A stretch of 64,000 bases of DNA from Dermatemys mawii. Taxonomy: Eukaryota > Chordata > Testudines > Dermatemydidae. The first letter of the stretch is position 1; each line of letters starts with the position of its first letter. The notes beneath the pieces are model-generated. The model had not been told where the DNA came from, did no database searches, and saw only the letters and a list, made by a program, of their open reading frames with translations. A program made the position numbers and the translations under genes. The stretch is from NCBI GenBank assembly GCA_007922305.1, contig ML677366.1, positions 13,172,910 to 13,236,909 on the forward strand, given 5' to 3'. Of the stretch, positions 32,791 to 46,600 are shown in pieces.

Positions 32791-35700
32791 TCTTGTTATG
32801 CCTTTCTCAGAGATCCACCCAGTCCAGCTCTATGCAGGGCTTCAGGCCTTGCTTTCAACTGGACATGCGCTGCCCCGTTTCAGACTTTGCACTGAAGCTC
32901 TCCTCTGTCTTATGAGGACATTTCCTGCAGTTCTCTGTGGGCTGATTACCCTCATTATCTTTGTCCTTTTACAGTACGTTCATTTCTCGGGGCTTGGCTG
33001 TTCCATAAAATATATCTGAGGCCCAGGGAATGTCTCCAGTTAATGGATCAATTCTTGCACTAAACCAGTTTTCCTTTGTGATTTCCCCATGTCCTTCTAG
33101 AAACGGATTGCTTTTTCCTTAGATCTGTCAGGCTTTGCTGCATGGAAAGCATACGTTCTTTAACAGGAGATCCATTATGTAGGCACTCTACTGTCCTTTG
33201 ATAAGGAAAACAAGCAGCCTCTTGATACTTTTAAGCACTGTAGGCCCTATGTTAACAATCCCAGCCCTCAGATACAGTAAACAGACAGCTCAGTTTAGGG
33301 GGAAACAGTAGTGAAAACAGTTTACTTTCCCTCATTTGCCGTCCCTGCTGCTGAACATTCAGGGCCAAGATCATCCCTTGTATAACAGCGGCACAGTGAG
33401 TAGAATTAGGCAGGGGATTACTCTGGCTCTGAGTGTAGCACTCCCTGCTCACCACCAGGTGACCTGCCAGCTGCAGAAGTCTAAGCCTGAATGAAAGAAA
33501 GCTAAATCCCACGCTGGAACAGATGGATACAACATTTGCCAGCAGCTAAATACTTAATTAAAACCTCTCTTGGGCTTTCACCCTGTTAAAAAGCTGAACA
33601 GAACTTGAAACCATTCTCCAAAGAGACACTTTAAGAATAAAAGACACAGGTGTGCCAGTCTGTCTAGTGTGTTCTTCTCCCTCCCCGGTCAGCTCTGTGT
33701 TTATTTATTGTCCCCTGCCTAAAGGGTCTCAGGTTATTCATGTGTCACATAGTCCCCAGGGGAGAGTTCCCCATCACCCAGCCAGCATCCCACTTCTCTC
33801 TGTTCCTGCTCCTTTTACACTGACTGTAGATTGCCTAAGGATGGGTGGCAGGGCTGTGGTGGAAGGAGCTGTGTACACAATGGGAAAGTTGGGACCCGGA
33901 ATTCTCCGCTGGTGGTAGAAATGGCAGAGGCTGTAGCACAGGCTGTAGCATAAACATGACTCAAGTGTCAATCCCACTGTGCCGTCCAACCTTGCTCTAA
34001 AATCCTTAAATATAAATCTTGTCCTATGGACATGTCCTCAAGGATGTCAATGGCCCAACTTCCGTGGGACTCAAAATATTTTTCTTTTTTTGGGAGGGGG
34101 GAATATTTCATGGGATATAGTAGTAATACTCATATTGAATTATATAACTAGTTTTGCATTTTGGAAAGAAAAACAAATGACTAACAATAAAGTTGTTTTT
34201 CCTCTTAAAATATGTAAATAAATAACGAGGAGAACTCACCCCCAAGAACTCATTACCAAGCCAATTCCTCCAGTTCTGATTTTTCTATTCAACTTGTCTT
34301 TTCCAATAGACTCTCCAGGTGCCATAAAAGTCCAACATTCCATTCTTCTCCAAGGCAGACACGCCTTTTCCAAGTATTAATCACTCTAGCAACTGTGATT
34401 TCCATACAGTAAAGGAGGGTGAGGTTCATGCTAAAAGGGGTTTTGTTTCCCAGCCACATAGTCTCAGGGTGGGACAGTGGTGCTTACCATGAGGAAGTCC
34501 TGCAAAGCTAAATTACACAATAGGAATAAGGTTGTCTTGAATATTTAAAGCGATATCCAAGCCTTGGAGAGGATATAAGCATGTCATTTCAAACTCCCCT
34601 GATTCCAGGGCACGCTTACTGTGACAGTTCTTCCAATTGGCAAGAGCAGGTTTATGTGGAGAACAGATGGGTACACGTCTCTAACCACAGTAGTGTCACA
34701 GAACCGAAGCATCATCTTAAAATAAGCCTCACAACTATCTAATGATAGTGACATAGGACCAGATTCTGATTTTGATTGCAGTACACTATGATAAATACAG
34801 AGAAATGCTATTGAAATCAGTGGAGCTACTTTGGATTTGTTCGGGTGTACAAACAAGCACATTTTTGGAATGTTTCCAAATAGGTCTTGTTTTCTCTTTA
34901 CCCCACTCCATTTCATACTCAGAAATTGTTTGCAGAGCACTATGGGCAAAATCAGCCAGAGCATCCTTGGGTGAATTTAAATCCTGCAGCAAGCAGATGG
35001 TAATTCTTCCTTCCATAAATATCTTGAAAGGTGGAAAGGTCTCAGTTGCATGGCCCATCCATAATGGGGGGAGGTGATGAAATAATGTTAAGGTAGCTAA
35101 GAAGAGAAAAATAAGAGTTTAAAAAAAGAAATGCTGGAATATGAGTGAGGCAGAACAAAACTAGATTGCTGTTCTCCATAGAGCCAAGTGTTCCCCTTGT
35201 ATACATCATGCCTTTGCCCTATCTGGAGCTGCAGATAGTTGGTTACACCTGACTCAGAGATAGTGTTCTGCTAATTAGGATGCAAAGGAGGAAAGGCAGT
35301 CACTTAGCCAATATCCTCCAGGGCACACTCAGGATCTTGAGGACAGATTAAAATAATCTGCTTTGGAAGTTCATGAGTGAAACAAATGGAAGTCAAATTA
35401 TGGTCTCTGGTTAGCTCTCCACTTGGCTAGGCATGTTAGTGAAATCCTCTTGCCGCAGTAAGGATGGGTGAATAACTGGCAGTGAATAATTTATTGAATG
35501 ACTTTAGTCTTTTCTTTTCTGTCAAACTGCAAAAATAGTACAATTTTCTCAAATTTATTCAAAATGATGCACCAAATACTTTTGCTCTCTAGATTTCACA
35601 CAAGCAGATCACAATGAATATTTGGTATCCAGCCTGCGTTGCTTGCTCTGATGGGACTCACAGCTCATATGGTATGTTTCTGAGCCCTTATTGACTCCAT

Positions 35701-36230
35701 GTAATTCCTAATACTCTTCAGTAATTGCTTAAAGTTCACTGTATCTACATACGGCCTGCCAGTAAACTCACTCACTAGAATACTTGCAGGTGCAAACAAA
35801 GTCGAAAAGAAAAAAAAAACAAGTTAATCCCTTACCCCAAAGTCATGTTATCAAATGTTATCTTGCATTTGCCCTTAATAACTATTATTATATTGCTAAT
35901 AATAACCTTCAAAGGCAAAGTGGTTACAGAAAGGAAAACTTGCAGTTAGTAACCAGGTCTAGTTTATGCAAACACAGCCTGACTCACAAAGCCCTACTCA
36001 GATGGAGAATGAGAGCTCCTTTTGTTGTCTCAGGCCTGGCTCTTTCCAGCCCTAACTGGGCTGGGTGGGTTTTAGGATGAGCTGTAACCCAGGCTGGTTT
36101 TTGTACCAAAGTCTACTGTGTGAGTAAAAATAATGTGTCTCTCAATTTCCTTCGGGGTGACGCAAGATCTGATTTAAACCTTGGCTCTGTGCACACACCA
36201 CATTGCTCCTTTGAATACACTTCTATTTTA
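32791..36230. other. Intergenic, mostly unrecognised
   Basis: No exon is seen. About 34745-34830 has a weak match to the GGACCAGATTCTGAT-type sauropsid repeat. 33540-35000 otherwise looks single-copy. Confidence 0.4.
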
Positions 36231-36353
36231 GGGCGATCAGATGTCCTGATTTTATAGGGACAGTCCTGATTTTTGGATTATTTTTTTTCTTATATAGGTT
36301 CCTATTACCCTCCAACCCCATCCAGATTTTTCACACTTGCTGTCTGGTCGCCC
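36231..36353. mobile_element. TA-flanked MITE (GGGTGACC family)
   Basis: 123 bp with ends GGGCGATCAGATGTCCTGAT and GCTGTCTGGTCGCCC. It is flanked by TA on the left and TG on the right. It is the reverse-orientation counterpart of 57067-57185. Confidence 0.7.
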
Positions 36354-38825
36354 TGTTCTATTTCCAATTCATCCGTTACAGAAAAGAAGATGGGATAAAA
36401 CCTGAGAGATGCTGAGTGCCATTGACTCCAGTCGACTTCATGAGATGTTTAGGGGTAAAACCCTTTGTAGGATCATGGTCTGACACAGCTTTTCAGTGTG
36501 CCAGATGCCAAAGGGTCCATTCAAATGAAAAATCCGATGATTCTTTCCAAGATATCATTTGCCTTAAATGGGAAGTGGTGTGTCCTGACCTCTGACATGC
36601 ATTTGCAAGTCTATATCCCAACTGCCCCTTGATCACTAATGGTTTTGTTTAACAACTGTCCCTCTTCTCCATTTGGAAACAGATTCTTGAAAATCTCCTT
36701 GGATTTACTAAGAGGTAAAATAATCCTGAATAAAATGAATATGCATTACAACCTATAATACGTTGCGACTCCCTTGCACAAGTGGCATTGTTGTACAGGC
36801 ATTGGGCACCATGGGTATCAAACAGAGTTGAAGCTAATGCTAAAATATGTGTATGCACTGGCCAAACCATTGCCTTTACCTACATTCTTTAGCTATCATC
36901 TCCCTCTGGTCCTGTTTTTCTGAGGGGAAAAAGGAGTGTTTTTCAGTGGTGCTAACTCAAGCGTGTTTGCTTAACATGATCGAAAAGCCCTGTCACAGGT
37001 AAGCTAACACCTCTGAAGCTGTGTTACTGGCTGTGATGTAGCCTAGGGGGAAGAGAGCAGAACTTTGCCATCACACTTCCATATCATGTAGTGTTGGAAG
37101 ACAAGCAATACCTCGCTCTGCCCCTCTGTGTCAGATCCAGTAGATGAGCTGCAGCTAAAAGAGAAAGGAGATCACATAAGGAACTGTGCATTGGGTACTG
37201 CAAAGTGCTGACAGTGATGGCACAGACTGGGTCTTCGGTGCACTGAGCCAATGATGTATTTTTGTCATGGAGCTCTCTTAATCTGCCTCATGTGCAATCT
37301 GCTAAACCTCATGGCTTCCAGGGCATATCCTGCTTGACACCCTGGGTTCAAGGTGGTCCAGAAAGGGCTTGATATCAGAAAATAGAAGCGGCCCTTAGAC
37401 CATATGTAATGGATGCAGAGATAAAAAAGTTTCTGTACAGTAAGCAACAACATATCTCCAATGTGCTGAGTCAGGCCAGAGACTTCCAGTCCATGTGTTC
37501 CAGGGGCAGTTACAATGCATTTACAATGTATTGCCGTCATCTTTCTCCCCAGACATCCTGGCTCCAGTCTCTTTGGGTTTCCATGGGAACCAAAACAGTT
37601 CTGCCAAAACTCACACCTTATAAGACTTTTTGAGTGGAAACTCCATTTGTGCAATTTCAACATTGAAGAAGCTGCCCCCTTCCCCAGATACCCTCTTCCC
37701 CAGCTCCAGCCTCCCTTGTTATCTGACAGTTCTTTTGTCTATAGATTAGACAGTCCCGCTCATTTCAGCATTCGGGTTGTTTTGCAGCTCTGGGTTGTAT
37801 TTGCCACTGGCATTTTCAATGGAGCCATTGATAGTATTGCTAGTTAGTTTTCACGTCTGGCTCAGCTGCTCTGATATCTTGAATCAGAGACACTGGCACT
37901 TACCCGAGGCAAATCTAGGAATAAAGCGTTTCATGAGGAATCCCAGCTCCTAGTCCTGGTAAATGCAATTGAACCCTCACAGGGACTGATTTGAGTAATT
38001 CCCTTATCTCCAGATGGTCACTACACCAGGTACATAAGGGGATGAACCTCCCACAGCAGACACCTGCACAGCAGAACGTTTTCTGAGCTGTCAGGGTAGG
38101 ACCTCAGGGGGCTTGTAACTTCTCCCTGTTTCTGTGTTGCCCCAGCATAACTGGAGCAGCCTAAGTGCTGCTGTAATTTATGCCACTGGTGCATGGTCCC
38201 TAAAATGCCACCTTGTCCCGTCCTGTCCCCCAAACTAACCCCTGTACTGAGGAGTACAGTGAGGACAGATCCAGCTGGTGCAGGGGCTGCCTTGGCTGGC
38301 TTTATGCCAGTGGAGATCTCTCCACAAATTAATTCTGCTCACATCATTTGCAGCCAGAATCTGGTCCTCATCTTAGCAAGGACAGAGCCGAGGTCCCAGT
38401 GTCATGATTTGTAGGTTCTGGTTGGTGAGTCCTAACATTCTGTGAGATTGTGGACTTTTGTGGCTTACAAATGTACAAGTTACACATTTTACAGACCAGC
38501 TGGTGGGAGATCTTTTTTTAAGCTCTTATTTGAAAGTGGCAGTGAAAGCGTGAATGTTTTTTATTCCCGAGATTCTCGCTTATTTTAACCATGTCTGTTC
38601 TGAGTCATTGTTAGTGGATTAGTTACATCTCTCTCTTTCTCTCTCTCTCTTTCACTTTAGTTAGGAATAAGGACAGAGGGATATTAGATATAGCCAGGGC
38701 TATTCACAGAGAAGAAAGATGAGAAATGTGGACCTTTTTCAGAGATGATGTGGGGAATCTTGGCAAGACCATTGTGTAGTTTTTTAACCCTGAAGTGAAC
38801 AGATTAAATTTTTGATTATGTAATA
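36354..38825. other. Intergenic, nothing recognised
   Basis: No exon or clear repeat apart from a (CT)n run at 38629-38653. The 132-codon minus frame at 37265-37663 shows no recognisable domain. Confidence 0.4.
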
Positions 38826-38831
38826 ATATAC

Positions 38832-39971
38832 TGTGATGGGTTCGGTCACAGAGACCCCATTGGGACTGTCACCTGACATGCTGAAACTACCTCTGAGTCT
38901 GTTTTCCCTTGCAGCTTGGGACTCCAGAATCCTGTCTTGTTGAGCCAGACTCGCAAGCCTGATGCTACACTGACGCACGGTCTGAACAATGTCCCCAAAG
39001 CTGCAGGCTTTAACTGAAAACCACTCAGCAGGTACTGCTGTCTCCAGCACCCAGACACCCAGCTCCCAAGGGGATCCAAACCCCAAATAAATCCATTTTA
39101 CTCTGTATAAAGCTTATATTGTCCACCCTCTCTAACACTGATAGAGAGATATGCACACCTGTTTGCTCCCCCAGCTATTAATCACTTACTCTGGGTTAAT
39201 TAATAAACAAAAGCAATTTTATTAAGTATAAAAAGTAGGATTTAAGTGGTTTTAAGTAATAACAGGCAGAACAAAATAAGTTACCAAGCAAAATAAAACA
39301 AAACACGCAAGTCTAAGCCTAATACATTAAGAAACTGAATACAGGTAAATCTCACCCTTAGAGATTCCAATAAGCTTCTTTCACAGACTAGACTCCTTCC
39401 TAGTCTGGGCCCAATCCTTTCCCCCGGTACAGGCCTTGTTAGTTCCAGCAGGCATCTTAGGTGAAAAGCAGGGGATTCCACATGACTGGGACCCCTTTGT
39501 TCTATTCCACCCCCTTTTATAGCTTTGGCACAAGGGGGGAATTCTTTCTCTCTCTGGGTTCCCCCCTCCTTCTAAATGGGAAAGCACCAGGTTAAAGATG
39601 GATTCCTGTATCATGTGACATGTTCACAGGTCCTGTGAGATGTCATTACCCACTTGCTGGCACACATTTATACAGGAAGGTTTACAAGTAAACAGAGCCA
39701 TCTACAACCAATTGTCCTAGTTCAGAGGGGCCATCAAGATTCCAAACCACCATTAATGGCCCACACTTTGATAACTACAATAGGACCTCACAATTATATT
39801 TCATATTCCTAATTTCAGATACAAGAATGATAGTCATACAAATAGGATGAACACAATAGATTATATGCTTTGTAATTATTACAAGAGAACTTTTGCATAA
39901 AGCATATTTCAGTTACATCATATTTACACTTATAAACATATTTCTGTAAACATATGGAGTGTAAGGTCACA
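38832..39971 (-). mobile_element. Solo LTR of an endogenous retrovirus or Gypsy-type element
   Basis: 1140 bp starting TGTGATGGG and ending GGTCACA (TG...CA), flanked by a perfect 5-bp duplication TATAC (38827-38831, 39972-39976). On the minus strand the signals come in the right order: CTATAAAAGGGG at 39522-39511, then AATAAA at 39223-39218. This fixes the orientation with U3 on the right. No internal viral genes, primer-binding site or second LTR are present, so it is the product of LTR-LTR recombination. A 5-bp duplication fits Gypsy or ERV-L better than ERV1 (4) or ERV-K (6), but the family is not settled. Confidence 0.8.
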
Positions 39972-39976
39972 TATAC

Positions 39977-41392
39977 ACACTAGGAGAAAGAGAGCTTTGC
40001 TAATGGTAATGACTGGCATTTAAAATAATCCCCTTTATACAAGGATCACTGAGTGTTTTGCAAACTGTCTGAAATCACTTCACCCACTACTGAAACGCAT
40101 CCCACACTGGAGTGGAAAAAGACAGATGATTAACAGTGCACAGCAACACTACAAAACAGTTTGGAAGACAGAGTGAAGAACACAGTATCCAACTGAAACT
40201 GCAAGGTAATTTAGGGAGGCAGAATGAATATCCCCATTAGAACTTGGCCAGCACAACTGGGTTAACATTCAAAGTCTTATAAGTGCCATGGAATCTTTCA
40301 TGACCGTAGCAGTCAGGGCCTTCGTTTTACCTTTCATGCCAAAGGCATCCTTTCATGAGGAGTGTAATTGTGCCCATTGTTTCCATTCGAAAAACTGACA
40401 AGTGCTGACAAACTTCTTCATCAGATCTCATGAAAGCTCAGCAGTAGATGTCTGTCACCAAGGCACAGTAATTAGGTACAGCCAGCCTGTTGGTGTCATT
40501 GACACAGATTGATACATTGACAGGCAAAGACTAATATTTGGAAGCAAGCTTGCATCTTGTGCTGTCCAGAGCATTGGAGATGAGGCTCTCTACTTCCTCT
40601 ACCAAGAGAAAAAATTCATGTGTATATTTTTTATGTCCTCCTTACCTTGTGCACTTATCTCTTCCCCCAAAATCTGTATAAATGAGATTAGTCTTGATTA
40701 GGGCTCTATCCTGAAACGTCTTCTGGGTCTGTTAATTTGGTAACTGTGCATATTCATTATTATTAGTAGTAGTTTTTTAATTTACATTGTTGTAGCACCT
40801 AAAAGTGCCAGTCACAAACCAGACCCCCATTGTGCTAGGTATTGTACAAACAGAACAAAAAGATATTGCTTGTCCCAAAGAGTTTACAATCTAAGAAGTA
40901 ATTGTAATCTAAGTAATTACAATCTAAGCACATTGATTCATATCACCTGTCTGGAGAGGGGCAGAAATACTCTGTTGTTACTATTTACTATTTAGATTGC
41001 TGTTGCACTTTCTAGGTAAGAGGCTTTTTCTTAACACTGAGGGTGACATAAACCTGCCGTGGGAGACCTGACACTCTAAAAAGACAATACAGACAAAAGG
41101 GAGAATACAGATCAGGGTCAGGTCAAAACTTATTAATTACATATATTTTGTCATTGTTGCTTTTTTAAACTTAAGACTCTAAATTGATGGAGAATTCAGC
41201 CTTCTGATCTGCCTCCCCATACCCATTTCTGGCTCCAATTCCAATCTCTATCTTCCTGTCTCCAACATTCAACATCCTCCCTCTATGCAGGTGAGCAATT
41301 CACTCACAAGATAAATAGATGAACTAGACTCTGACCAGTGAAGTGCTTACACATGTTTAATGTTAAGTATGAGAGTAGTCCCATTCCACAGC
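39977..41392. other. Intergenic with one retroposon tail
   Basis: A reverse-orientation L2/MIR-type tail lies at about 40790-40935 (TTGTGCTAGGTATTGTACAA, AAAGAGTTTACAATCTAAG). Local duplication of the TAATCTAAG motif follows. Nothing else is recognised. Confidence 0.45.
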
Positions 41393-41515
41393 CTGAGCCC
41401 CGGTCTACACTACAAACATATGTCGGTATAATAATGTTGCTCCGGGGGCTGGAAAATCCACACCCCTGAGTGATGCAATGATACCTGCATAACCTCTAAG
41501 GAGGATGTAGCATCT
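41393..41515. mobile_element. Decayed GTCTACAC-type MITE
   Basis: CCCCGGTCTACACTACAAAC followed by ATGTCGGTATAATAATGTTG and an internal near-palindrome (CGGGGGCTGGAAAATCC / ACACCCCTGAG). It resembles short foldback MITEs common in turtles. The right end is not clear. Confidence 0.35.
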
Positions 41516-41625
41516 TCACGAAGTACTGTCAGCTAGTTTCTTGTAGGGGTTGTAAGAGAAGCATGTTTCTGGATGGGATTTAAATGAGGAGGAGATTTGC
41601 AGATCAGCTGAGGAAGGACTTAGGT

Positions 41626-42679
41626 CAGGGGTGGGCAAACCTTTTGGCCCAAGGGCCACATTGGGGCTCAAAATTGTGCAGAGGACTGGGTAGGGACAGC
41701 CGTGCCTCCCCAAACAATCTGGTCCCACCCACTATCCGACCCCCACCCACTTCCCGCCCCCGACTGCCCCCCTCAGAAACCCAACCCATCCAACTCCCCT
41801 GTCCCTTGATCACCCCCTCCAGAGACACCCCCCCCCACTCTAATTGCCCCCTCCCCAGGAACTTAACTCCCATCTAGGCCCCCCTGCTCTTTCTTCCCTG
41901 ACTGCCCCCTTCTGAGACCCCACCACCCCCCCTCCTGGGACATCAACCCCTATCTAAGCCCCCCTGCTCCTTGTTCCCTGACTGCTTCCTCCCGAGACCC
42001 CCCACCCTAATCACCACCACCCCCAACCCACCCCCTATCTAAGCCCCCCTTCTCTTTGTTCCCTAACTGACCCCCACCCCAGTCCTCTGACCCTAACCAT
42101 TCCCCCCTCTGCTTACTTTGATCAGCCTGGGTGGCGCTCTATCCGGTGCGAGGCCCCGCAACTCGCCGCAATCCGCCTGGCGCCCTGGCCCAGGGGCGAG
42201 GGGTCCCGCGGATCGTGGTGCTCCGTCTGGCATCCGGGTGCGGGGCCCCGCGGCGAGCCATGAGCCGTGCTCCGTCCGGTGCCAGGTCCCGCAGCTAGCC
42301 GCACGCTGCCGGGTGCGGGGCCTTGCGGCTCTCGGTGCTGTGCCCAGAGAGCTTCGTGGTGAGCCCAGCTCCACCCGGCACCCCGGCCCGGCGGCGCTGC
42401 ACCCAGGGGGCCTGCGGGGAGCCCCACTCCATCCAGCACCCTCTCCTGGGGGCGCGGGGCCCCGTGGCGAGCCCCGCTCAGCCTGCCCCAGGCCCCAGAG
42501 CACGCTGCGCAGCTCCCCGCTCTCGGCCAGCCCGGGAGAGCAGGGCCCCGTGGAGCCCCACGCTTGGCCCGGCACCCTGGCTGGGGAGCGCAGGACCACC
42601 GGCACCGTGTCCCTGCGGGCCAGATGAAAATGGTCGGCGGGCCACATGTGGCCCGCGGGCCGCAGTTTGCCCACCCCTA
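41626..42679. mobile_element. hAT-type element with CpG-rich core, copy 3 of the GTGGGCAAAC family
   Basis: 1054 bp, the longest copy. The ends are CAGGGGTGGGCAAACCTTTT and GCAGTTTGCCCACCCCTA. The target duplication ACTTAGGT/ACTTAGGG (41618-41625, 42680-42687) matches at 7 of 8. The left half is C-rich. From about 42120 to 42630 the sequence is very GC- and CpG-rich, giving overlapping frames of 169 codons (+) and 219 codons (-) that show no transposase or other domain. Confidence 0.85.
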
Positions 42680-43300
42680 ACTTAGGGGGTAGTATGGAAG
42701 GAGGCAAACCAATGTTTGTGGGAAAAGCAGACAATATATCTTGTTGTTGCAAAGACTGCCTTTGATAACACCAACAAGACTGGTTATGTCAGGTCAAATA
42801 ATCCAGAACCAGGAGAATCATCAGTGGCTTCCAAGAGGCTGCCATGAGACTTTCAGCATGGCACGAAAAGAAAAATAGACAAATTCAGTGTCTGATCTTT
42901 ATGGCTGTTCTTTCCTACCCAGTGGTGAGAGCTGGAATTGTTGTTTTCCCCCAAGTGGATTTCATGGCTCCCATAACATCTTTTAGAATCCGCAGACACA
43001 TCTGCAGATTCTAAATCATTCCTTTGTTCAGCTCAATGAAAACTGTAGACAGACATGGCTGGCTGAAAGTATACTCTTTCTGAAGACCTGTTCCTGCAGT
43101 CAAAGATTTTATTTCGAAAAGAATCTCTATCAATTCCCTCATCCACTAGAGACCAATTGACATTTGAAATGTTACTTTCAACTGAAACTTGCCGTTTCTG
43201 GCCTACTTGGGCCATGAATTTTGGCGTAAAGGTTGTTTGTGCAGCATTGGAAGATGGACATTTTACAAACAAATGGAATGAAATATTGGTTCATGTAGGT

Positions 43301-43608
43301 CGGGGTAGGCAACCTATGGCATGGGTGCCGAAGGTGGCACGCGAGCTGATTTTCAGTGGCACTCTCACTGCCCAGGCCCTGGCTACCGCTCTGGGGGGCT
43401 CTGCATTTTAATTTAATTTTAAGTGAAGCTTCTTAAACATTTTAAAAACCCTGTTTACTTTACATACAACAACAGTTTGGTTCTATATTATAGACTTATA
43501 GAAAGAGCCCTTTTAATAACATTAAAATGTATTACTGGCACACAAAACCTTAAATTACTGAATAAATGAAGACTCGGCCCACCACTTCTGAAAGGTTGCC
43601 AACTCCTG
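43301..43608. mobile_element. hAT-type non-autonomous element with perfect target duplication
   Basis: 308 bp with ends CGGGGTAGGCAACCTATGGC and GAAAGGTTGCCAACTCCTG. It is flanked by identical 8-mers ATGTAGGT (43293-43300, 43609-43616). The AT-rich interior has no frame. Confidence 0.85.
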
Positions 43609-43616
43609 ATGTAGGT

Positions 43617-46600
43617 CATACCAAGTGTTTCCCCTTGCTCTGACCCTCCTCACCTTGCTCAAGTAGAACAGTATGGCTGAAGAATCTCTGAGTTAAGACC
43701 AAATTATGCATATCAGCACAAAATGTATTTCTTTGATGACAGAATGGCCTATACTTCTGCACTGATTGCAAGTTTGGCGTTAACTGTTATCTATATGGCA
43801 TTTCCCAAGAGTACGCAGCCTGCATGGGGGCAGCTCTTATCCAGTGAATACTCATTTCCCCAAACAAAAACTGAATGAAAACATTTTTCAGTTGGTTCAG
43901 TTTATGCCAAGACCTCCCAGCTGCTTTCAAACTTTTCCAGTTTAAAAAGTCAGGGAGACTCCAGTGGACCTATGCTAGGCAGCCCCTTTGATCCCAGCAA
44001 TTGACTTGAGCTCAGCAGCAGGGCCCATAAATGAACAAACGAATGAGGCCCATAGCTGAGGTGTGAATGGGGCTGAACAGAAAGGTGCATTGCAAATATC
44101 AGCACAGCAATAAGTGCCTTTCTTAAGGACATCATGAATGGACTAAGGTTCTGTTAGAAAATGAGTCAGAGAAGTCTGCCCCGGTATAGACAGTCCATGA
44201 GTAGAGTTCTCGTAGAGACTCAACGATCTGTGAATTAAATGGCCCTAGCAAAAGAAGAAGGTAACACTGCTTTGAGCTACCCTTCCCTGCAACCCTTTTT
44301 ATTTTACTCTGTGGCCCTTTTTCTTGTTTCTCTTCTTTTCCTCTCTCCCTATCTCTTCTTCCTGTCCTCACACCAACTGTCTCATATTAATTCCCTGCAT
44401 TTTTGCACTGAAAGGGCTATACAGAGCCCTCCCAGTGCCAAGTTAAGTTCCTAAAAACAACCTTGTTCTTCCTCAAGGAGGCCCAAATACATTCATTCAT
44501 TGACTGGGCTGTGAGTTGATACTTGATTTTCCCCCCTCCTGGTGTTTCAGATACATTTTTTTATTATTATTAAACTGCTCTAAAAGGACCAACAGATTGC
44601 CTGTGAATGACCACACAGTGGAATGCTACAAAGCTGCTATTCACAGCCAAGAAAATTGTACAATTCCAGTGGCGGGGCAGAAAGACAGCTCTTTGTAAAC
44701 CAAGTTGCGTTAAAGGTCAATGGTCATAAACCGCTCACCCTGCCTTCCACAGGATTTGAATTTTTAATAGTAATCAGATCTTTTGACTATTGTACAGAAA
44801 GATTTTTGTTTGTTTGCTGAGGATTTCTGGGGAGGCAACGTATCATGGTGGGTGATGAATATCACCAGGAGCCCCATGGTTGTTACCCAGTCAGGAGTTG
44901 GGCTGGACGGGATTGATGCTGGGTTTCTGGTTTTTGGATCACTGGGCTTGAAATAGGAGATTGAGTCATTTGGAGTGAATCTGATGTGAAGATGGGAAAA
45001 CAAAAGCAAACCTGCCAGAGAAACAGCATTAGTCCAGTCATGCACATGGCCTCAAAAGATAGAAAACCAGTGAAAAGAGAGGGAGACACTCAGTACTTGA
45101 ACTCACCTGTAAGGAACAAAATTCTTCCTCCAGGATTGCCCAGCATGGCAAAGTCAGGCCTCTGCTTGAGTGTTGAGTTCCCAGGTTCAGATCACTTCCC
45201 TTGTTCTGAGGAGGTCTGTAAGATACCCTCTTTCCTGGCCCTGTTTGTCTGTCTGGGTTCTGTATCTGTCCCCTGCTGCAATAACTCCATGAGTCTCATC
45301 TAGGGCTAAACTGATGAGGTCCTTAATTTAGTTTGAACCCTGTCTGTTTTTAAATAAAAGTCCAGTGGATGTCAAAGAAGGATTTGCCTAAGCATGGAAT
45401 AAAGATTTATATGCGATATACTGGCAATGAGAATGATTCTCATGCAGGTAAAACCCCTGTTAACATCAACAAGAATTAGGAATCAGGTAAATGGTTTGTA
45501 ATAGAATCAGGTAAATGGTTTGTAATAGAATCTCTCCTGTGCTGCTAACTGGGAATCTCTGGACACCAAGAGATGCTTTAAGAGTGACATGCCCCCTTCA
45601 TAACCTTGAATTCTCTTAGTTTTCCATTGATACTAAGTTTCATTCTCCCCCCATTTTCCCCTGGCACTTGAAACATATAGCATGCCAAATCTGTTTTGTG
45701 ATAGGCAACCTATTACACAAAGTGCAATTGTCCACTTTAACATGAAGCACAGTACAAATGGAACTGACCATCAATTTCAAGGCATTCGTATAGTATGTTG
45801 TAAATGTACAGTCCTGAGCTACCTTGTCTCCTGGTGGATATGGGTGTGGGGGTGGTACTTAATGGTGAAAAAGAGCAAGTTGGTGTGTGTTTAGTGGGGG
45901 AATAGCCAGATAACATCTCCTAGCACTTCCTAGCTAAGGTGGTGGGAACGCCCCTTCTCCCATCTGAAGGATGTGATGTCAGTGCACTAACAGGAAGGTG
46001 GCCAGCGACTCTCATGACTCTTTGGTGACAGGCAGAATATTTTCTTCCTTCTATTGTCTGACATTGATTCTCTTGGCTAATGCATGGGTATTTAGGGGCA
46101 CTTGTTCAGAGGTAGCTCTAACTCTGTCTCCCTGCCTAGCGCCAGTTATCAGAGCTGGGGGGAGGACATGGTGCTGTAGATGGTGGTTTTGCTGGACTTG
46201 CCACAGACGGAGGCCCACTGGTGGGGAAGGCACAGAATTTCATCGTGCTCAAAGACGCAGACATGGCTGGTGGAGCGATGAGTGTCGCTGACTCGCTATT
46301 GAGGGCCTGATTCTCTCTTGCCTGGCATCTTGTGGCATCATTTCCACCTGTGCCAAGCAGCTGTAAAATGCTGCCATTCAGAACTGGGAGTATTTTATAC
46401 CCACCTTATCCTTGCTTAGCCCAGGTGCTGATGACAACACAAGGTGCAAGGCTGTGAAGGTGCCCAGCCCTTCCCGGGGTGAATAGCTCTAACACAGCAG
46501 CTACTATAGGTGGCCTGTATGCTTGCTCAGGGGCTGCACGAGAAACCGTACTCATTCTTTTTGGATTACTAGACTATAAAAGTTATTTTTAAGGCTCAAC

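Noticed and set aside
42093..42752. 219-codon minus frame and overlapping 169-codon plus frame
   Set aside because: Both lie in the CpG-rich half of a hAT element, overlap each other, are proline/arginine/glycine-rich, and have no domain.
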